DNA from: Ciborinia camelliae
Lineage: Eukaryota > Ascomycota > Leotiomycetes > Helotiales > Sclerotiniaceae
Direction of reading: 5' to 3'
DNA length: 57,215 nt
Assembly (NCBI GenBank): GCA_025890175.1
Contig: JANPYM010000019.1
Location: 346,923 to 404,137 of the forward strand
Shown: piece after piece, positions 44,182 to 53,416 of the stretch
Layout of the letters: every line of letters begins with the position of its first letter
Position numbering within the stretch: the stretch's first letter is position 1
Position numbers and translations under genes: made by a program
Notes under the pieces: generated by a model
What the model saw: only the letters and a program-made list of their open reading frames with translations
Told to the model about the DNA's origin: nothing
Databases searched by the model: none

Positions 44182-44608
44182 GCAGAGTTCAGCAAGGTCT
44201 GCGACGAAGCCATCCAGCTTTCAATCCGTAAATGAAAAAAAAAAAATGGGTGCCCAAGGCAAGGGAGGCTCGCAATGGACAAATATACACAATACTATCT
44301 AGTTGGTATTCATATAATTCAGGGGAAAATAGACGGACAAAGAAAAGGACAGAAGAGGAAAGATTACAAATTTCCGCATATCTAGCGAAGAAAGCTTCTA
44401 ATTAATCTGGCTGAACAATGGTGGATAGTTTTATCTTTTCCGCACGATTGGGCTTGCCTTTGCTGTTTGTTCGGGTCGCATTGGTGTATGTGCAATACAT
44501 GTTGATCAATGTTATATCCGATCTCCCCATATCCAACACCATTATTCGGGAACAAACATACGCCCGCCCGCCCACCAAGACACGACCCGAAGAATTGGTA
44601 CCGAAAGT
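44182..44608. other. Intergenic DNA in the gene island
   Basis: No convincing frame on either strand; short overlapping frames only. No repeat match elsewhere in the window. Confidence 0.4.
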
Positions 44609-45261
44609 CTACAGTAACCTTGCCACTCCATATAGGAATATTGACCAATCATGTTGTGTAATACCGTAGTCTGATGCGGAAGCTGGAATGGGAATATCAT
44701 CTGATGTGCTTCTCGGCGTAGCTTCTTCTTCTTCTTCTTCATCGTCTTCCATCATTTTTCTTAATCTTTCTTGCAGGTAGTTCCTGTGGTCCTTTATTCA
44801 AAGTCGGTTTTTGTTGACCTTTGAGATACCAATACTTGTATCTGGCATAGTTGTGCTTCTTGAGAGTTCACCGGTTGAAGTTGTGCCGTTCGATTCGCTA
44901 CTGCGTCTTCTTCTCTGAAGTGGGGGGTGCATTGAATTTTGAAACCCTCCAGCATGATGCATTCTACTGGTCTGTTGATCTGCATAAAGCTGTGGCTGTT
45001 GTGGTCTGTGGTTATCCGTGCTCGACAACAAATCTTCCCCGTACAATATAGAGGTGGATGGCTCGACTTCAAAAGAAGGATTTTAGCACATGTACACACT
45101 AGACTAACAGACAAGATGCTTACCATATGGTTGCGATTGAGCTAACCTCTAACCTCTAACCTCTAATTCGAACCGATCAGAATCGGTTCTACCTTACACC
45201 TACCTATCTCCAGAGCCGAAGTTCGAAGTAATAGTTCAGCCAAGGGCATGTCGAACACCAT
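44609..45261 (-). pseudogene. Broken gene with in-frame TGA, unknown family
   Basis: A minus-strand frame (from 45066) reads EPSTSILYGEDLLSSTDNHR, then the Q- and S-rich QQPQLYADQQTSRMHHAGGF and RRRRSSESNGTTSTGELSRS, and reaches a TGA at 44798-44800 after SKVNKNRL. The same frame continues open for 61 more codons (DHRNYLQERLRKMMEDDEEE..., ...SDDIPIPASASDYGITQHDW) to a TAG at 44609. This looks like one coding region cut by CGA-to-TGA. Upstream, an intron (45067-45123, GTAAGC...TTTTGAAG, 57 nt) fits well; a further model with a start at 45261, exon 45204-45261 and an 18-nt exon 45124-45141 keeps frame but is uncertain. Function unknown; composition suggests a disordered nuclear protein. Confidence 0.45.
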
Positions 45262-45436
45262 TCACAGGCAGGATCATTACACCAGTTCAGTGCTGCTTTC
45301 CGTCGAGAATCAAACATTTTATCAGGGGCGACATATGTTCTCCATCAATCGAGCCCCTCAGCTCATTGGCTACCAGCAGAAGAATAAGCCTTCTTCCCGC
45401 CCCAAGGGGCAGAAATTCGGAAATGTGCTCTTGTGA
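45248..45436 (+). CDS. Possible small ORF or exon, 62 codons
   Basis: ATG at 45248, TGA at 45436; translation MSNTIHRQDHYTSSVLLSVE...QQKNKPSSRPKGQKFGNVLL. It looks protein-like but its start overlaps, by 14 nt on the other strand, the putative start of the broken gene at 45261. Only one of the two can be right at that point, or both are parts of a larger decayed locus. No family recognised. Confidence 0.25.
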   Translation: MSNTIHRQDHYTSSVLLSVENQTFYQGRHMFSINRAPQLIGYQQKNKPSSRPKGQKFGNVLL

Positions 45437-45689
45437 GAATGTAAACTGAAGCCCGAGGAGGTTTTTGTGCTGGGGCGGCTCCCAGGCCGCTCTTGATTGC
45501 CCGGGGGCGAGGGCAGTGGGTGATTTTGGCTTCGACTGCCTTTTTCTTCTTGCGCGAAACTCCAGATTGGGGTTGAGCTCCTTGTTTTCGTTGGGTGTTG
45601 CCGGCGACGAAAAGATTATCCGATGATATAGAAAGGAACTTGGAAGTTAATGTTTTTAGAAGGGCGCCGAGATAGCTTGATGCGGTAAG

Positions 45690-46415
45690 AACCCGAACGC
45701 CGAACGACTTCAAGCATATATTCGAGTTCGAAAAAACGATATAGTAACGACAGCAGCGAGACGGGAGAGTCTAGTACGGTAGCCAGTAATCGGAATAGCT
45801 TTGTGAAAACTTCACCGAGGCAGAATGTAAGTTTCAGCCCTGCCTTTCCTTTAAACTCCTCGATCTATCTGAATCACAAGAGCTAACTATTTTCCATTCT
45901 ATAATTTATTTACCAAGGCAATGTGCATCGATACGAAAAGAATCCCAACTCCCAACCACGCATTTCAAATTTCAAAAATTCCCAATTCCCATAAACGTGC
46001 ATTGCACTGCATTGCGTTGCACTGCATGCGCGAGGAACGATATTAAATATTAAAGGAGCTCTCGCTAAAGATTATCCCCATCCCAATTATAGGGTCTTAG
46101 CTCTTAATCGCCTCTCCATCTGTTTTCCGTCTCCTCAACATCGATGGAGTTGGCGATCGCTCTCGTATCAATGCCGAAGTTGATTCGCAAGTTATTTCAG
46201 ACCCCAATCCTCCAAGCATCAAGTCCCTGCACCCCTCTGAAATTGCCGAGATGGCCATTAATGCAGCATGCCTGTCTCTCCATGCTTCAGAGAGCATCAT
46301 TCTAGCAGAAAGAGAACATACGAATTTCAAAGTGGGTCCCCCAAAAAGACATTCCCTCTCCGCCTCGCTTAACATGATATATAGATCAAAACAACCTCAC
46401 CACATTCATCAATGA
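45690..46415 (+). pseudogene. Candidate multi-exon gene or remnant, unknown family
   Basis: Exon-like segment about 45690-45826 reads PERRTTSSIYSSSKKRYSND and SSETGESSTVASNRNSFVKT, then SPRQN, and stops at a strong donor GTAAGT. The intron 45827-45917 (91 nt) has a GCTAAC branch site and ends TACCAAG. A second coding-like segment, 46101-46415, follows an AG at 46099-46100 and reads LLIASPSVFRLLNIDGVGDR, SRINAEVDSQVISDPNPPSI, then SLHPSEIAEMAINAACLSLH to a TGA. The connection between 45918 and 46101 could not be resolved in frame. No start codon is secure. Serine-rich start and no recognised domain. Confidence 0.35.
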
Positions 46416-46794
46416 CGTCTTGGGGTAAAAATCGAAAAGAGCGAGCATCGTTATTAAAAGGAATGTTGACTGAAGTGGTTCTTTTTCGCCAAAAGCAATT
46501 ATTGGTCAAGCTAAGTGTCACAACAGATCTCTCAACAAACGAGACATCTCCGTTTCCGCCATCCATTAATATTTCGAACAGGTCGCATGTCCTTGTTATT
46601 GGATAATCCATCAACAACCATCGAGAGTCGCGGATCTCGTTGAAACTGCACCGTGTGTCTCCCGAATCGAAATGCTATTTTGCACGCACTAAAGGTGTAA
46701 AACGTGGTTCGATTCGCCGCTAGTCTAATATCTACACAGATTATGAATGAGTATCTACTTGTTCATCTGAGTTATTTTTCGTTTTTTTTTGTAG
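46416..46794. other. Intergenic DNA in the gene island
   Basis: No supported gene. A polypyrimidine tract and TAG acceptor (TTTTTTTTTTGTAG, ending 46794) come before the exon-like segment that follows. Confidence 0.35.
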
Positions 46795-47028
46795 GAAGGA
46801 GGAAGGAAAAACTTGATTGGTATCCGTGCTTTAAGGTCCCCGGATCGACTTTCAAGTGCGCCGGTCTCCAATTCCTACTGGCCCCGTGAAGACACCTGGA
46901 GGGGAGGGGTAGCAATCTTCGCCGTCGATCACGTCGGCCACACACTTCAAGATCAAGCCGCACTAATTCAACTATCCAACAAATCACGTGCAGAAGCAAT
47001 CAGCACACTCGATAGTCTTTCTAAGTGA
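46795..47028 (+). CDS. Candidate 3'-terminal exon, unknown protein
   Basis: After the acceptor at 46791-46794 a frame runs 77 codons to TGA: GGRKNLIGIRALRSPDRLSS, then APVSNSYWPREDTWRGGVAI and ...TLQDQAALIQLSNKSRAEAI. It looks like protein but no upstream exon could be joined with confidence (a donor at AAAGGTGTAAAACG near 46694 gives another frame). Family unknown. Confidence 0.3.
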   Translation, partial: EGGRKNLIGIRALRSPDRLSSAPVSNSYWPREDTWRGGVAIFAVDHVGHTLQDQAALIQLSNKSRAEAISTLDSLSK

Positions 47029-47046
47029 CTCTCAAACTCTACCTCG

Positions 47047-47358
47047 TCACTGCCATCTCGAGACTTCTTCATTACTGATATCTGTCACGGGTCTTTCACC
47101 TGCGATCAAGGCCCAAGAAAACAGCTCGAGGTGCCGGTGCGCGTATTTTGTCCACAAACTGTAAACAATGCGCGGGGGTTGAATAGACTCCGTAAATACA
47201 ACTCCTGCTTTCTTCTTAAATTGTATGTGCATTCCGTCAGTCTCCCCAAGGTCCACCTCCACCACCCCCAGGATGCGACAGATTGGCACCAGGAACTCGA
47301 GAGAAATACAAGCCTTTCTAATAGAAAATCCACAAATCTGGGCAAGATACATACGCAT
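47047..47358 (-). CDS. Hypothetical protein, 103 aa
   Basis: Minus-strand frame with an ATG at 47358 and an upstream in-frame TAA, so the start is bounded. Translation MRMYLAQICGFSIRKACISL, EFLVPICRILGVVEVDLGET, ...KKAGVVFTESIQPPRIVYSL and WTKYAHRHLELFSWALIAGE. Mixed hydrophobic and charged, like a folded domain rather than noise. No family recognised and no signal peptide or clear membrane helix. It converges on the exon-like segment at 46795-47028. Confidence 0.4.
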   Translation of the reverse strand: MRMYLAQICGFSIRKACISLEFLVPICRILGVVEVDLGETDGMHIQFKKKAGVVFTESIQPPRIVYSLWTKYAHRHLELFSWALIAGERPVTDISNEEVSRWQ

Positions 47359-47547
47359 TGAGTTTTTGACACATTACGGAAAGGAGTACTATTGTCCACT
47401 TTCACCCTCTTCTTCCTTTACCCCTTCATTGGACCGCTCTCATACACTCTATCATTTCCTCCACTAATCTCCCATCTCTCTTCAAAATCATTGAAACCTA
47501 GGATCTGCCACATCAATCGAGGACGCATCGCTCGAGCATGAGTAAAC

Positions 47548-47763
47548 ATGCCTACCAGAGAACATTCTAAACCGAAGGATTCCATAGAATTAACAGAAAG
47601 CCGAACTGGATATTCTTCCGGCGGAGATAGTGCGATCTGGATCAATGACCACAGCAAGGAAGGGGTCCGAAACAATGTATATCATGCCGAGAAACTGTCA
47701 GGGGTGAACAACTTTACCACCGCGCCACAAAAGCGTGGAGTATTCCAGATTGTTCTGGAATAG
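47548..47763 (+). CDS. Hypothetical protein, 71 aa
   Basis: ATG at 47548 (AAACATGCC), TAG at 47761-47763. Translation MPTREHSKPKDSIELTESRT, GYSSGGDSAIWINDHSKEGV, ...NNFTTAPQKRGVFQIVLE: hydrophilic, no signal peptide. It may be a small gene or the remnant of a longer one. The last codons include the palindrome TTCCAGATTGTTCTGGAA (47744-47761), and a TATATAAACCC run follows. Confidence 0.35.
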   Translation: MPTREHSKPKDSIELTESRTGYSSGGDSAIWINDHSKEGVRNNVYHAEKLSGVNNFTTAPQKRGVFQIVLE

Positions 47764-47838
47764 TTGTTCTACTATATAAACCCTGTCAGGGCAGGGATCG
47801 AATTCATTTTGGTATGAAAATGAATAAAAGTAATAAAT

Positions 47839-48687
47839 TTACAATTCATCATCGGTTTCTTCACTGCTTATTCCTGACTCTGTTGTTGAACCCTCAAGGA
47901 ATACATTTCTGGTATGAGAAACTTGAGATTCCTCCATGTCACCGGCTTCACTACCTTCAATCTCTGATGGTAATTCAACCTTAACTACCGGTGATCTCGC
48001 GGGCTCAGTCAAATGTCCATCGTCCTGACACTTATATGCATCCCACCACTGAATTGTCCCAGGCGTAAACCTGCGTTGTTTATAAAACTCAGTAAATTCC
48101 TTCCAATACCCTTTAGTTTCGAGGACGCGACATTCAAGCTGCCCACCCAGTAGGATATGTTCCATGTTCCTCGAGAGTGTTGTGTCTGCATCATACACTG
48201 CATTCAGTTCTGCATGGCGTCGTTTGATATCGGGAAGAACATTTAACCAGAGGATCGGAGTCTTGTATTCTTCGCGAAGCCTGAATAGCAGCGGTCTAAG
48301 TTCAGCGCTTCGACGTTGCACCCATCCTGCATGTGTCCAAAGCCCGTTTTTCCTGAATACCAGTTCTAAACCATGGGCGCGGGGTTGAAATTTGTTTGGG
48401 ATTCGAAGGCGAATATTGTAAACGTGGTTGGTTTGAAATATTTCCGCACCAGGAACGTCCTCAGCTACGACTTGAGATATGGATCAATTAAGTAGAAAAT
48501 AAAAGATTCCTACTTTATAAAACTTACATATCACACTACACCTTCCACCAGTAATTTCCGCCATTTGATACCCAAGAAGTTGTTGTTGTAGTTTACGATT
48601 ATTTTGTTGATTTTTATATATAAGTGGGGCGCCCCGGTACATGCACAGGGAAATGATGACCGCACCCATTGTTATATTAGATTCCAT
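47839..48687 (-). CDS. Orphan protein, 263 aa, one intron
   Basis: Exon 1 is 48687-48528 (ATG at 48687), intron 48527-48471 (57 nt; GTAAGT donor, TTAATTGA branch-like, TCTCAAG acceptor), exon 2 is 48470-47839. The join is in frame: ...GGRCSVI-FVAEDVPGAEIFQ. The protein starts MESNITMGAVIISLCMYRGA, has a basic middle part with W- and Y-rich segments (GLWTHAGWVQRRSAELRPLL, TPILWLNVLPDIKRRHAEL, GYWKEFTEFYKQRRFTPGTI) and an acidic, serine-rich tail (SGISSEETDDEL). No domain recognised. The N-terminus has a short hydrophobic run but not a convincing signal peptide. It lies 532 bp downstream of the stop codon of the 953-aa gene, on the same strand. Confidence 0.75.
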
Positions 48688-49218
48688 CAATTATCACAAC
48701 CTTCAAACCAACCGAATAACATCAATATGATATGAGCTCAATTTGAGGATAGAAGTAACTTCCGATCGTAGGGTGTGTGAATTGGGAAATCGAAGTTGGT
48801 TAACCACAGTTGAGGGATAACTTCCGAAGGCTATGTTATTCAGGTTACTCCTTCAGCTGTAACTCAACGTTGTGCAAGCACCACAGGTTTTTTTTAATAA
48901 ATATATTCATTTTCCCAATAAAACCTCCAAAATCAAGGCGTTTTTTTCCATGTCATCTTGGGATAAGCCCAAGATGTTTTTTTAACGAATACATTATTTT
49001 CCCAATAAAACATCCAAAATCGTGTTTCTTCCCCCCCTCATCTTGGGATAAGCCCAAGATGTGTTTTTTATCAATACATTGTTTTCCAATAAAACCCGTG
49101 AACCACGTTATCAACCACCACGCAACTGTAATTCCAAAAGGCTTTCATCCCCATGTTCGTTTGATAGTTCTCTGGGGGTACCTATCAATAAGTACTACCT
49201 CAAAAAAGAATATCGTCG
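48688..49218 (-). repeat. 86-bp direct repeats with perfect 9-bp hairpins
   Basis: Two and a half copies of a unit of about 86 bp: TTTCCCAATAAAAC occurs at about 48911 and 48998, with a third, shorter match (TTTCCAATAAAAC) near 49084. Each of the first two units ends in a perfect hairpin CATCTTGGG-ATAAG-CCCAAGATG (48954-48976 and 49039-49061) followed by T runs. The array fills the space between the 3' end of the 953-aa gene and the 5' end of the 263-aa gene. Hairpin plus T run would suit 3'-end formation, or it may be a small mobile repeat. A plus-strand open frame across it is only a by-product of the repeat. Confidence 0.7.
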
Positions 49219-52080
49219 TCACCTATATGAAAGCTGGTCTACTTCCTCAACTTCATTCTCAATTTCTTCCTCAGTTCCTCGCCCAATTTCGGCCTCAATT
49301 ACTCGCCTCATTTCGTCCTCAATTCCTCGCCTAATTTCGTCCTCCGGCGTCGCGGTTGTTTTCTCTATTTCTTTTCCTTTTCCTTTCTCGGTAGAAGTCT
49401 TGGTTTTTTTTCCTTTGCCTTTCTTGCTCGGTTGGGACTTTTGGCTGCTACCGTCATCACGAGACTCATCGTCACCTTCAGAACCACTGTCATCATCATC
49501 ATCATCGCTAATAATAATACAATCATTGTCTGGTTGCACCTCTTCTAAATCAATAAGGTCTCCACTTGAAAAAAAACTCCTGTCTGCGAACAGTTCTTTG
49601 TCCAATTCCTGCATCAGCTTGAAACATTTTGCATATTGTTGGCAAGCAACTTCTTTCCATTTACTGTAATATGCTTCAAATTCTGGTCCACCCGCAAGCA
49701 CTATTGCTTTCTCCCTCTGAACCAATGGTGAGGACCAAGGTAAGCGCCCGACCAAAGCGTCGGACAGAGCTCCGAGACCTGTCAATTCAACAACTGTTGG
49801 CATAGCGTGAGAAACGTGATACAACCCATATTCTTCTTCATATCGAGGAGTGTCTGGTGGGATTAGTCGCCTGTGACTTTGCACGATGGCCTCATAAGTT
49901 TCTCCAGTTTCCACCAATTGTCCACCCTCGATAATAGCAACGTAAGCTGCTGAAACTGAAAACCGAGAAAACATTGCCATTCTACAATCGTATGATATCG
50001 GAATCATCATACTCGAATGAAGCACGTCAGTGTGTTGAAGGTCCGGAGATACCCAGGGCACTCCTTTTCCGAGTTTACTTTGGATTTGAACTAGGTCTTC
50101 GGAATTCAACTCTTGGAATGCCAACGTGGGGCCGGTGGCACCTTGGATTTGCTGTATGTAAGTTTTGATTTCCGGCGCCTCTGGTTTCAAGTTGCCAACT
50201 TCCAGGAAGTCATCCGTGGTTGTTGTTGTAGGTGGTGTATGTTCGAACCAAAAGACGGCTTCGTCGCGAATGGCATTTCTTCCTCGACTACATTCTACAA
50301 AAATGAACTGAATATCCTGCTCTTTCGAGAAGTATCGACTGTAATGAGGGTATGAAATCAAATTTGTCGAACCATCAGAGCGAGCTTGAACGGAAAGTCG
50401 ATAATATGCTGGGTCTTGACGGACCAATTGTTGAATAAGTGAGAAATATGTATTCCTCATAGCACCGTCAACTTTATTTTCTTCATCACCGAAAGAACGT
50501 TGGTGGAATTTCCAATATTGAACCTCTTGATGAATAGAGCTCATCAATCCGCTATCTTGTAAATATTGGAAATGTTTGGCTGTGCGGTGCCAACCTTGAC
50601 CCTCCGGGAAGAGTCGCTCGTTTTGTATGGGTTGAGCGTGGGAGTTTTGAGTAGGGAAGAACTTGAGCGCTCCGAGGTAATGCGTTTGGCGATATTGTTT
50701 GATCCGTGGAGTATGTTCAAAATCTTGAAAGTTTTCTTCGCGAGTTTGGAATCGAAGAAGGGTTTTGTCGGAACACTTTGTTTGGGACCTCAAATACTTA
50801 TGGGTACGCGCAAAAACTTGGGTGGCCCAGCAATCGATGTCGATATTGGGACTAGGGTTGATATTAAAAGCCCGGGCGAACATATTTACATGACGAGGGC
50901 AAAGGCTTTTCTCTCCGTTACGTTCAAAGAATGCAACCGCGGTATCCCAGAGGTTCAATAATTTTTTTAATGGAAAACGACGACGCCGAAGGGCCACTTT
51001 CACCATGTCATGCGTCCAGGATTCACCAATGCCATGGCAGTGGCAAGGTTTTTTTACCTCGCGCTTGATTCTACGTTGCAACAACTCAACATCCGTATCC
51101 AAAGGCTCGCCGTCGGTATCCGCTTCCGTTGAATGGTGCTTTCTGAGCTTGGTTTTGCGTTCATCGGATTTTTCGAGGGGGGCACGAGGGCGCTTGTTTG
51201 ATGTTTGTGGCAGGGTGGGGCGTTTCCGCTTGGAAGGGCTAGAGCCCAACTGTTCATCAAAAAAGGCCGGCAAGAACTCAGAGAACTGTTCACCTTCCGT
51301 TGAAAACCCGCGAAGCAAACCTGACTCGCCCACCATTCCACAACCCAGCGAACGAAGCTCGGCCATCGATAGTTCAGTACTGTTCCATGAAATCCGCTCA
51401 GCATTGTCTTCTGTGATTTTGGCCCCATCTCGAATTCTTGTGATGTGAGGTCTAGTTGTTTTAAGAACATTCGCAAGATCCGTGGTAGTGACAGAATATC
51501 TAGAGTTTTGGCCTTTGGATTTTCCTAAGCGCCATCGTTTCAGAATAACATCATTAAGACGACCAATTCCCTCGATAACAGAAACCGTTTCGAATAAACT
51601 GGCCGCATTCTCTAAGAAATGAATGCCATCGCAATAATTGTCCTCTCGCAATTGCTTTTGAAGGGCCTGCCCTCTTAAACCGCCTTTCTCAGTAAGAGCT
51701 TTGTTCAATCTTTTGTTAAAATTGAACTTTTTAGTAACCTTGGGACCAAGAGATTTGGCGAAATCGAAAAGGTCTTTGAAGTCGGCGTCCATTTGGGCTT
51801 TGGGTACTTGAGAACGTTCCCATGGTTTCCTCTCGATGAACCATGACTTGAAACCAAGCATAGTTTGGGCCTTGTCTGTCATGTCATTACACATATACGA
51901 TTTGACCTCCAAAGAGGCTTCATATTGGGCGGATGGAGGAAGGGCTTCGATGTACTTTACAGCTTGAGTGATGAGGATTGGCTTGTTGAGAATCATACAA
52001 TGAGTGTTAGGGTTGAAGGGGGTAAGTGCAGCAGAGGTTGCCTGCGTTTGAGAGGTTGCGATTGCATCGACATTAGACAT
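49219..52080 (-). CDS. Large orphan protein, 953 aa
   Basis: Uninterrupted minus-strand frame. The first ATG is at 52080 (MSNVDAIATSQTQATSAALT); upstream codons in frame translate a minisatellite and contain no ATG. No family is recognised. What can be seen: an N-terminal region of about 270 residues with ordinary folded-domain composition; a basic, nuclear-signal-like stretch near 275-320 (SPSKRKRPTLPQTSNKRPRA); a Cys/His cluster KKPCHCHGIGESWTHD near 348; a long central region rich in aromatic residues (QDIQFIFVECSRGRNAIRDE; LQHTDVLHSSMMIPISYDCR near 685); an acidic run SDDDDDDSGSEGDDE near 858; a lysine-rich run (SKKGKGKKTKTSTEKGKGKE); and a C-terminal Glu/Arg repeat (EDEIRRGIEDEMRRVIEAEI). 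The layout suggests a nuclear protein. It shares a 527-bp divergent promoter region with the ORF at 52608. No RIP decay is visible. Confidence 0.85.
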   Translation of the reverse strand: MSNVDAIATSQTQATSAALTPFNPNTHCMILNKPILITQAVKYIEALPPSAQYEASLEVKSYMCNDMTDKAQTMLGFKSWFIERKPWERSQVPKAQMDADFKDLFDFAKSLGPKVTKKFNFNKRLNKALTEKGGLRGQALQKQLREDNYCDGIHFLENAASLFETVSVIEGIGRLNDVILKRWRLGKSKGQNSRYSVTTTDLANVLKTTRPHITRIRDGAKITEDNAERISWNSTELSMAELRSLGCGMVGESGLLRGFSTEGEQFSEFLPAFFDEQLGSSPSKRKRPTLPQTSNKRPRAPLEKSDERKTKLRKHHSTEADTDGEPLDTDVELLQRRIKREVKKPCHCHGIGESWTHDMVKVALRRRRFPLKKLLNLWDTAVAFFERNGEKSLCPRHVNMFARAFNINPSPNIDIDCWATQVFARTHKYLRSQTKCSDKTLLRFQTREENFQDFEHTPRIKQYRQTHYLGALKFFPTQNSHAQPIQNERLFPEGQGWHRTAKHFQYLQDSGLMSSIHQEVQYWKFHQRSFGDEENKVDGAMRNTYFSLIQQLVRQDPAYYRLSVQARSDGSTNLISYPHYSRYFSKEQDIQFIFVECSRGRNAIRDEAVFWFEHTPPTTTTTDDFLEVGNLKPEAPEIKTYIQQIQGATGPTLAFQELNSEDLVQIQSKLGKGVPWVSPDLQHTDVLHSSMMIPISYDCRMAMFSRFSVSAAYVAIIEGGQLVETGETYEAIVQSHRRLIPPDTPRYEEEYGLYHVSHAMPTVVELTGLGALSDALVGRLPWSSPLVQREKAIVLAGGPEFEAYYSKWKEVACQQYAKCFKLMQELDKELFADRSFFSSGDLIDLEEVQPDNDCIIISDDDDDDSGSEGDDESRDDGSSQKSQPSKKGKGKKTKTSTEKGKGKEIEKTTATPEDEIRRGIEDEMRRVIEAEIGRGTEEEIENEVEEVDQLSYR

Positions 52081-52607
52081 GTTTGGGGAAGTTGAAATTG
52101 GAGAAATTGAAAAAGGGTATTGGAGGAAGAGAAAATGAAGGGATAGGAAGGATGGGGAAGGGTGGGGAAGGATGGAGAAGGATGAAGAAGGATGGGGAAG
52201 GATGGAGAAGGATGAAGAAGGGTGGGGAAAGGTGGAGACGGCGGCCTGCTTGTAAACAGCGGCAGCCTGCTTAACAAACGCATTTTGGTTCGATCTAAGG
52301 AGCACAGTGTGTATGTGTGTATCCTGTGAATCCTGTGAATCCTGTGAATTTTTACAGTTGTTAAATGTTGGAATGACCTCAAAATGAGAAATTGTTTTTA
52401 TATAGTATTGGGAAAATTTCTATCTATATCGGGTTTATTTCGGGACTTTGATTTGGATTGTTCCTTTTCTATACACTTAGGATCGGTCAGGATCGGTCGG
52501 AATCCCGCACGCTTGGACTTTGCCAAGACGAAAAAACTCTGCTACCACACAAACATATTCAGAATAATTATTTGACAGGTTTCAATATAACGCTTTTGTG
52601 GCAAGAA
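52081..52607. promoter_or_regulatory. Divergent intergenic region with two minisatellites
   Basis: It separates the starts of the 953-aa gene (minus) and the 102-aa ORF (plus). 52130-52235 holds repeats of 9-15 bp built on GGATGGGGAAGG and GGATGGAGAAGGATGAAGAA, purine-rich on the plus strand, so the 5' leader of the minus-strand gene would be CT-rich. 52319-52347 has GTGAATCCT three times. GGATCGGTCA is doubled at 52481-52498. No TATA box can be singled out. Confidence 0.5.
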
Positions 52608-52916
52608 ATGGCACCACGACGAGGTCCTCAAACGACCGGCGGAAGAGAATGGCCGTCGAAAGCGATACAGAATAAATTATCACCAAACAAACGCGAATTT
52701 CGAAATGGTAGTGCAAACTCCAAGCTTGATCCAAACCTGTCGAATATATCAACAGATGAACCAGCATTAATACATGTTCCAGTAAAGCGCGCACCTGAAT
52801 TGCGTCGCAAAGGGCTAAATGAAACTACTGGGGCTGATAATAACAGTGTTGATGTTGATGTTGAAAGTGGTGATGGGGTTGAGTGTGAGGATAATATCAT
52901 CCAAACCACGTCGTAA
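52608..52916 (+). CDS. Hypothetical basic protein, 102 aa (possibly continued by an intron)
   Basis: ATG at 52608; translation MAPRRGPQTTGGREWPSKAI, QNKLSPNKREFRNGSANSKL, ...ALIHVPVKRAPELRRKGLNE to ...DNIIQTTS and TAA at 52914. The start is basic and disordered, the end acidic. The stop overlaps a good donor (GTC-GTAAGC at 52913): splicing to CTTTTACAG (52961-52970) would replace the stop with a short hydrophobic tail (FEYHFSLFSFKSHYLI). Another frame downstream is also protein-like (SSKPRRKPHPQTEYMSDGEP), so a frameshift is possible. Family unknown. Divergent from the 953-aa gene. Confidence 0.5.
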   Translation: MAPRRGPQTTGGREWPSKAIQNKLSPNKREFRNGSANSKLDPNLSNISTDEPALIHVPVKRAPELRRKGLNETTGADNNSVDVDVESGDGVECEDNIIQTTS

Positions 52917-53416
52917 GCCTCACCCACAAACAGAGTATATGAGTGATGGGGAACCTGCACCTTTTACAGGTTTGAGTACCACTTCAGTTTGTTTTCCTTC
53001 AAATCACATTATCTGATCTAATCTAATCTAACATCTAACATTTCATATTATAAAACACTCTTAAACTGCGGATGGTCTGTGCACGATTGGAACACTATTT
53101 TGAAATATCATATGTATCTCTTCAAAAATCCTTTGAAATTAATACACTTCTTTTCACAATAGATAAAATGAAATCAAAATATAAAATATTAATCAGGATC
53201 ATTGAATCTATCCAATGGTTCAATTAAATTAATTCTACAATATGTGGTTCAAAAGCTATAAGTGATTTTTCCTACGAACCTACGAACTCTACGAACCCTA
53301 CGAACCATTCTGGTACAGTGAAAGTGTGTAAGAAGGACGAAGTTCTCATTATGCTATCTAGGATGACTATGTACTGATTATGTCTGTGCAGCTAGTCTTA
53401 GCGTAACACATTCTAA
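52917..53416. other. Intergenic DNA
   Basis: No gene supported. It holds short repeats ATCTAATCTAATCTAAC (53018-53033) and CTACGAACCCTACGAACC (53274-53307). Composition becomes AT-rich toward the satellite. Confidence 0.45.

Noticed and set aside
48810..49334. Plus-strand open frame of 174 codons
   Set aside because: It translates the 86-bp repeat array and then runs antisense into the 3' end of the 953-aa gene.
49061..49669. Plus-strand frame of 202 codons
   Set aside because: Antisense to the acidic and Glu/Arg-repeat end of the 953-aa gene; serine/proline-rich by mirror of that composition.
51005..51448. Frames of about 140 codons on both strands inside the 953-aa gene
   Set aside because: Shadows of the long uninterrupted frame; no start or splice context.
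52081..52305. N-terminal extension of the 953-aa protein to 52305
   Set aside because: It has no ATG and translates the GGATGGAGAAGG minisatellite as repeated SFSILPHPSS.
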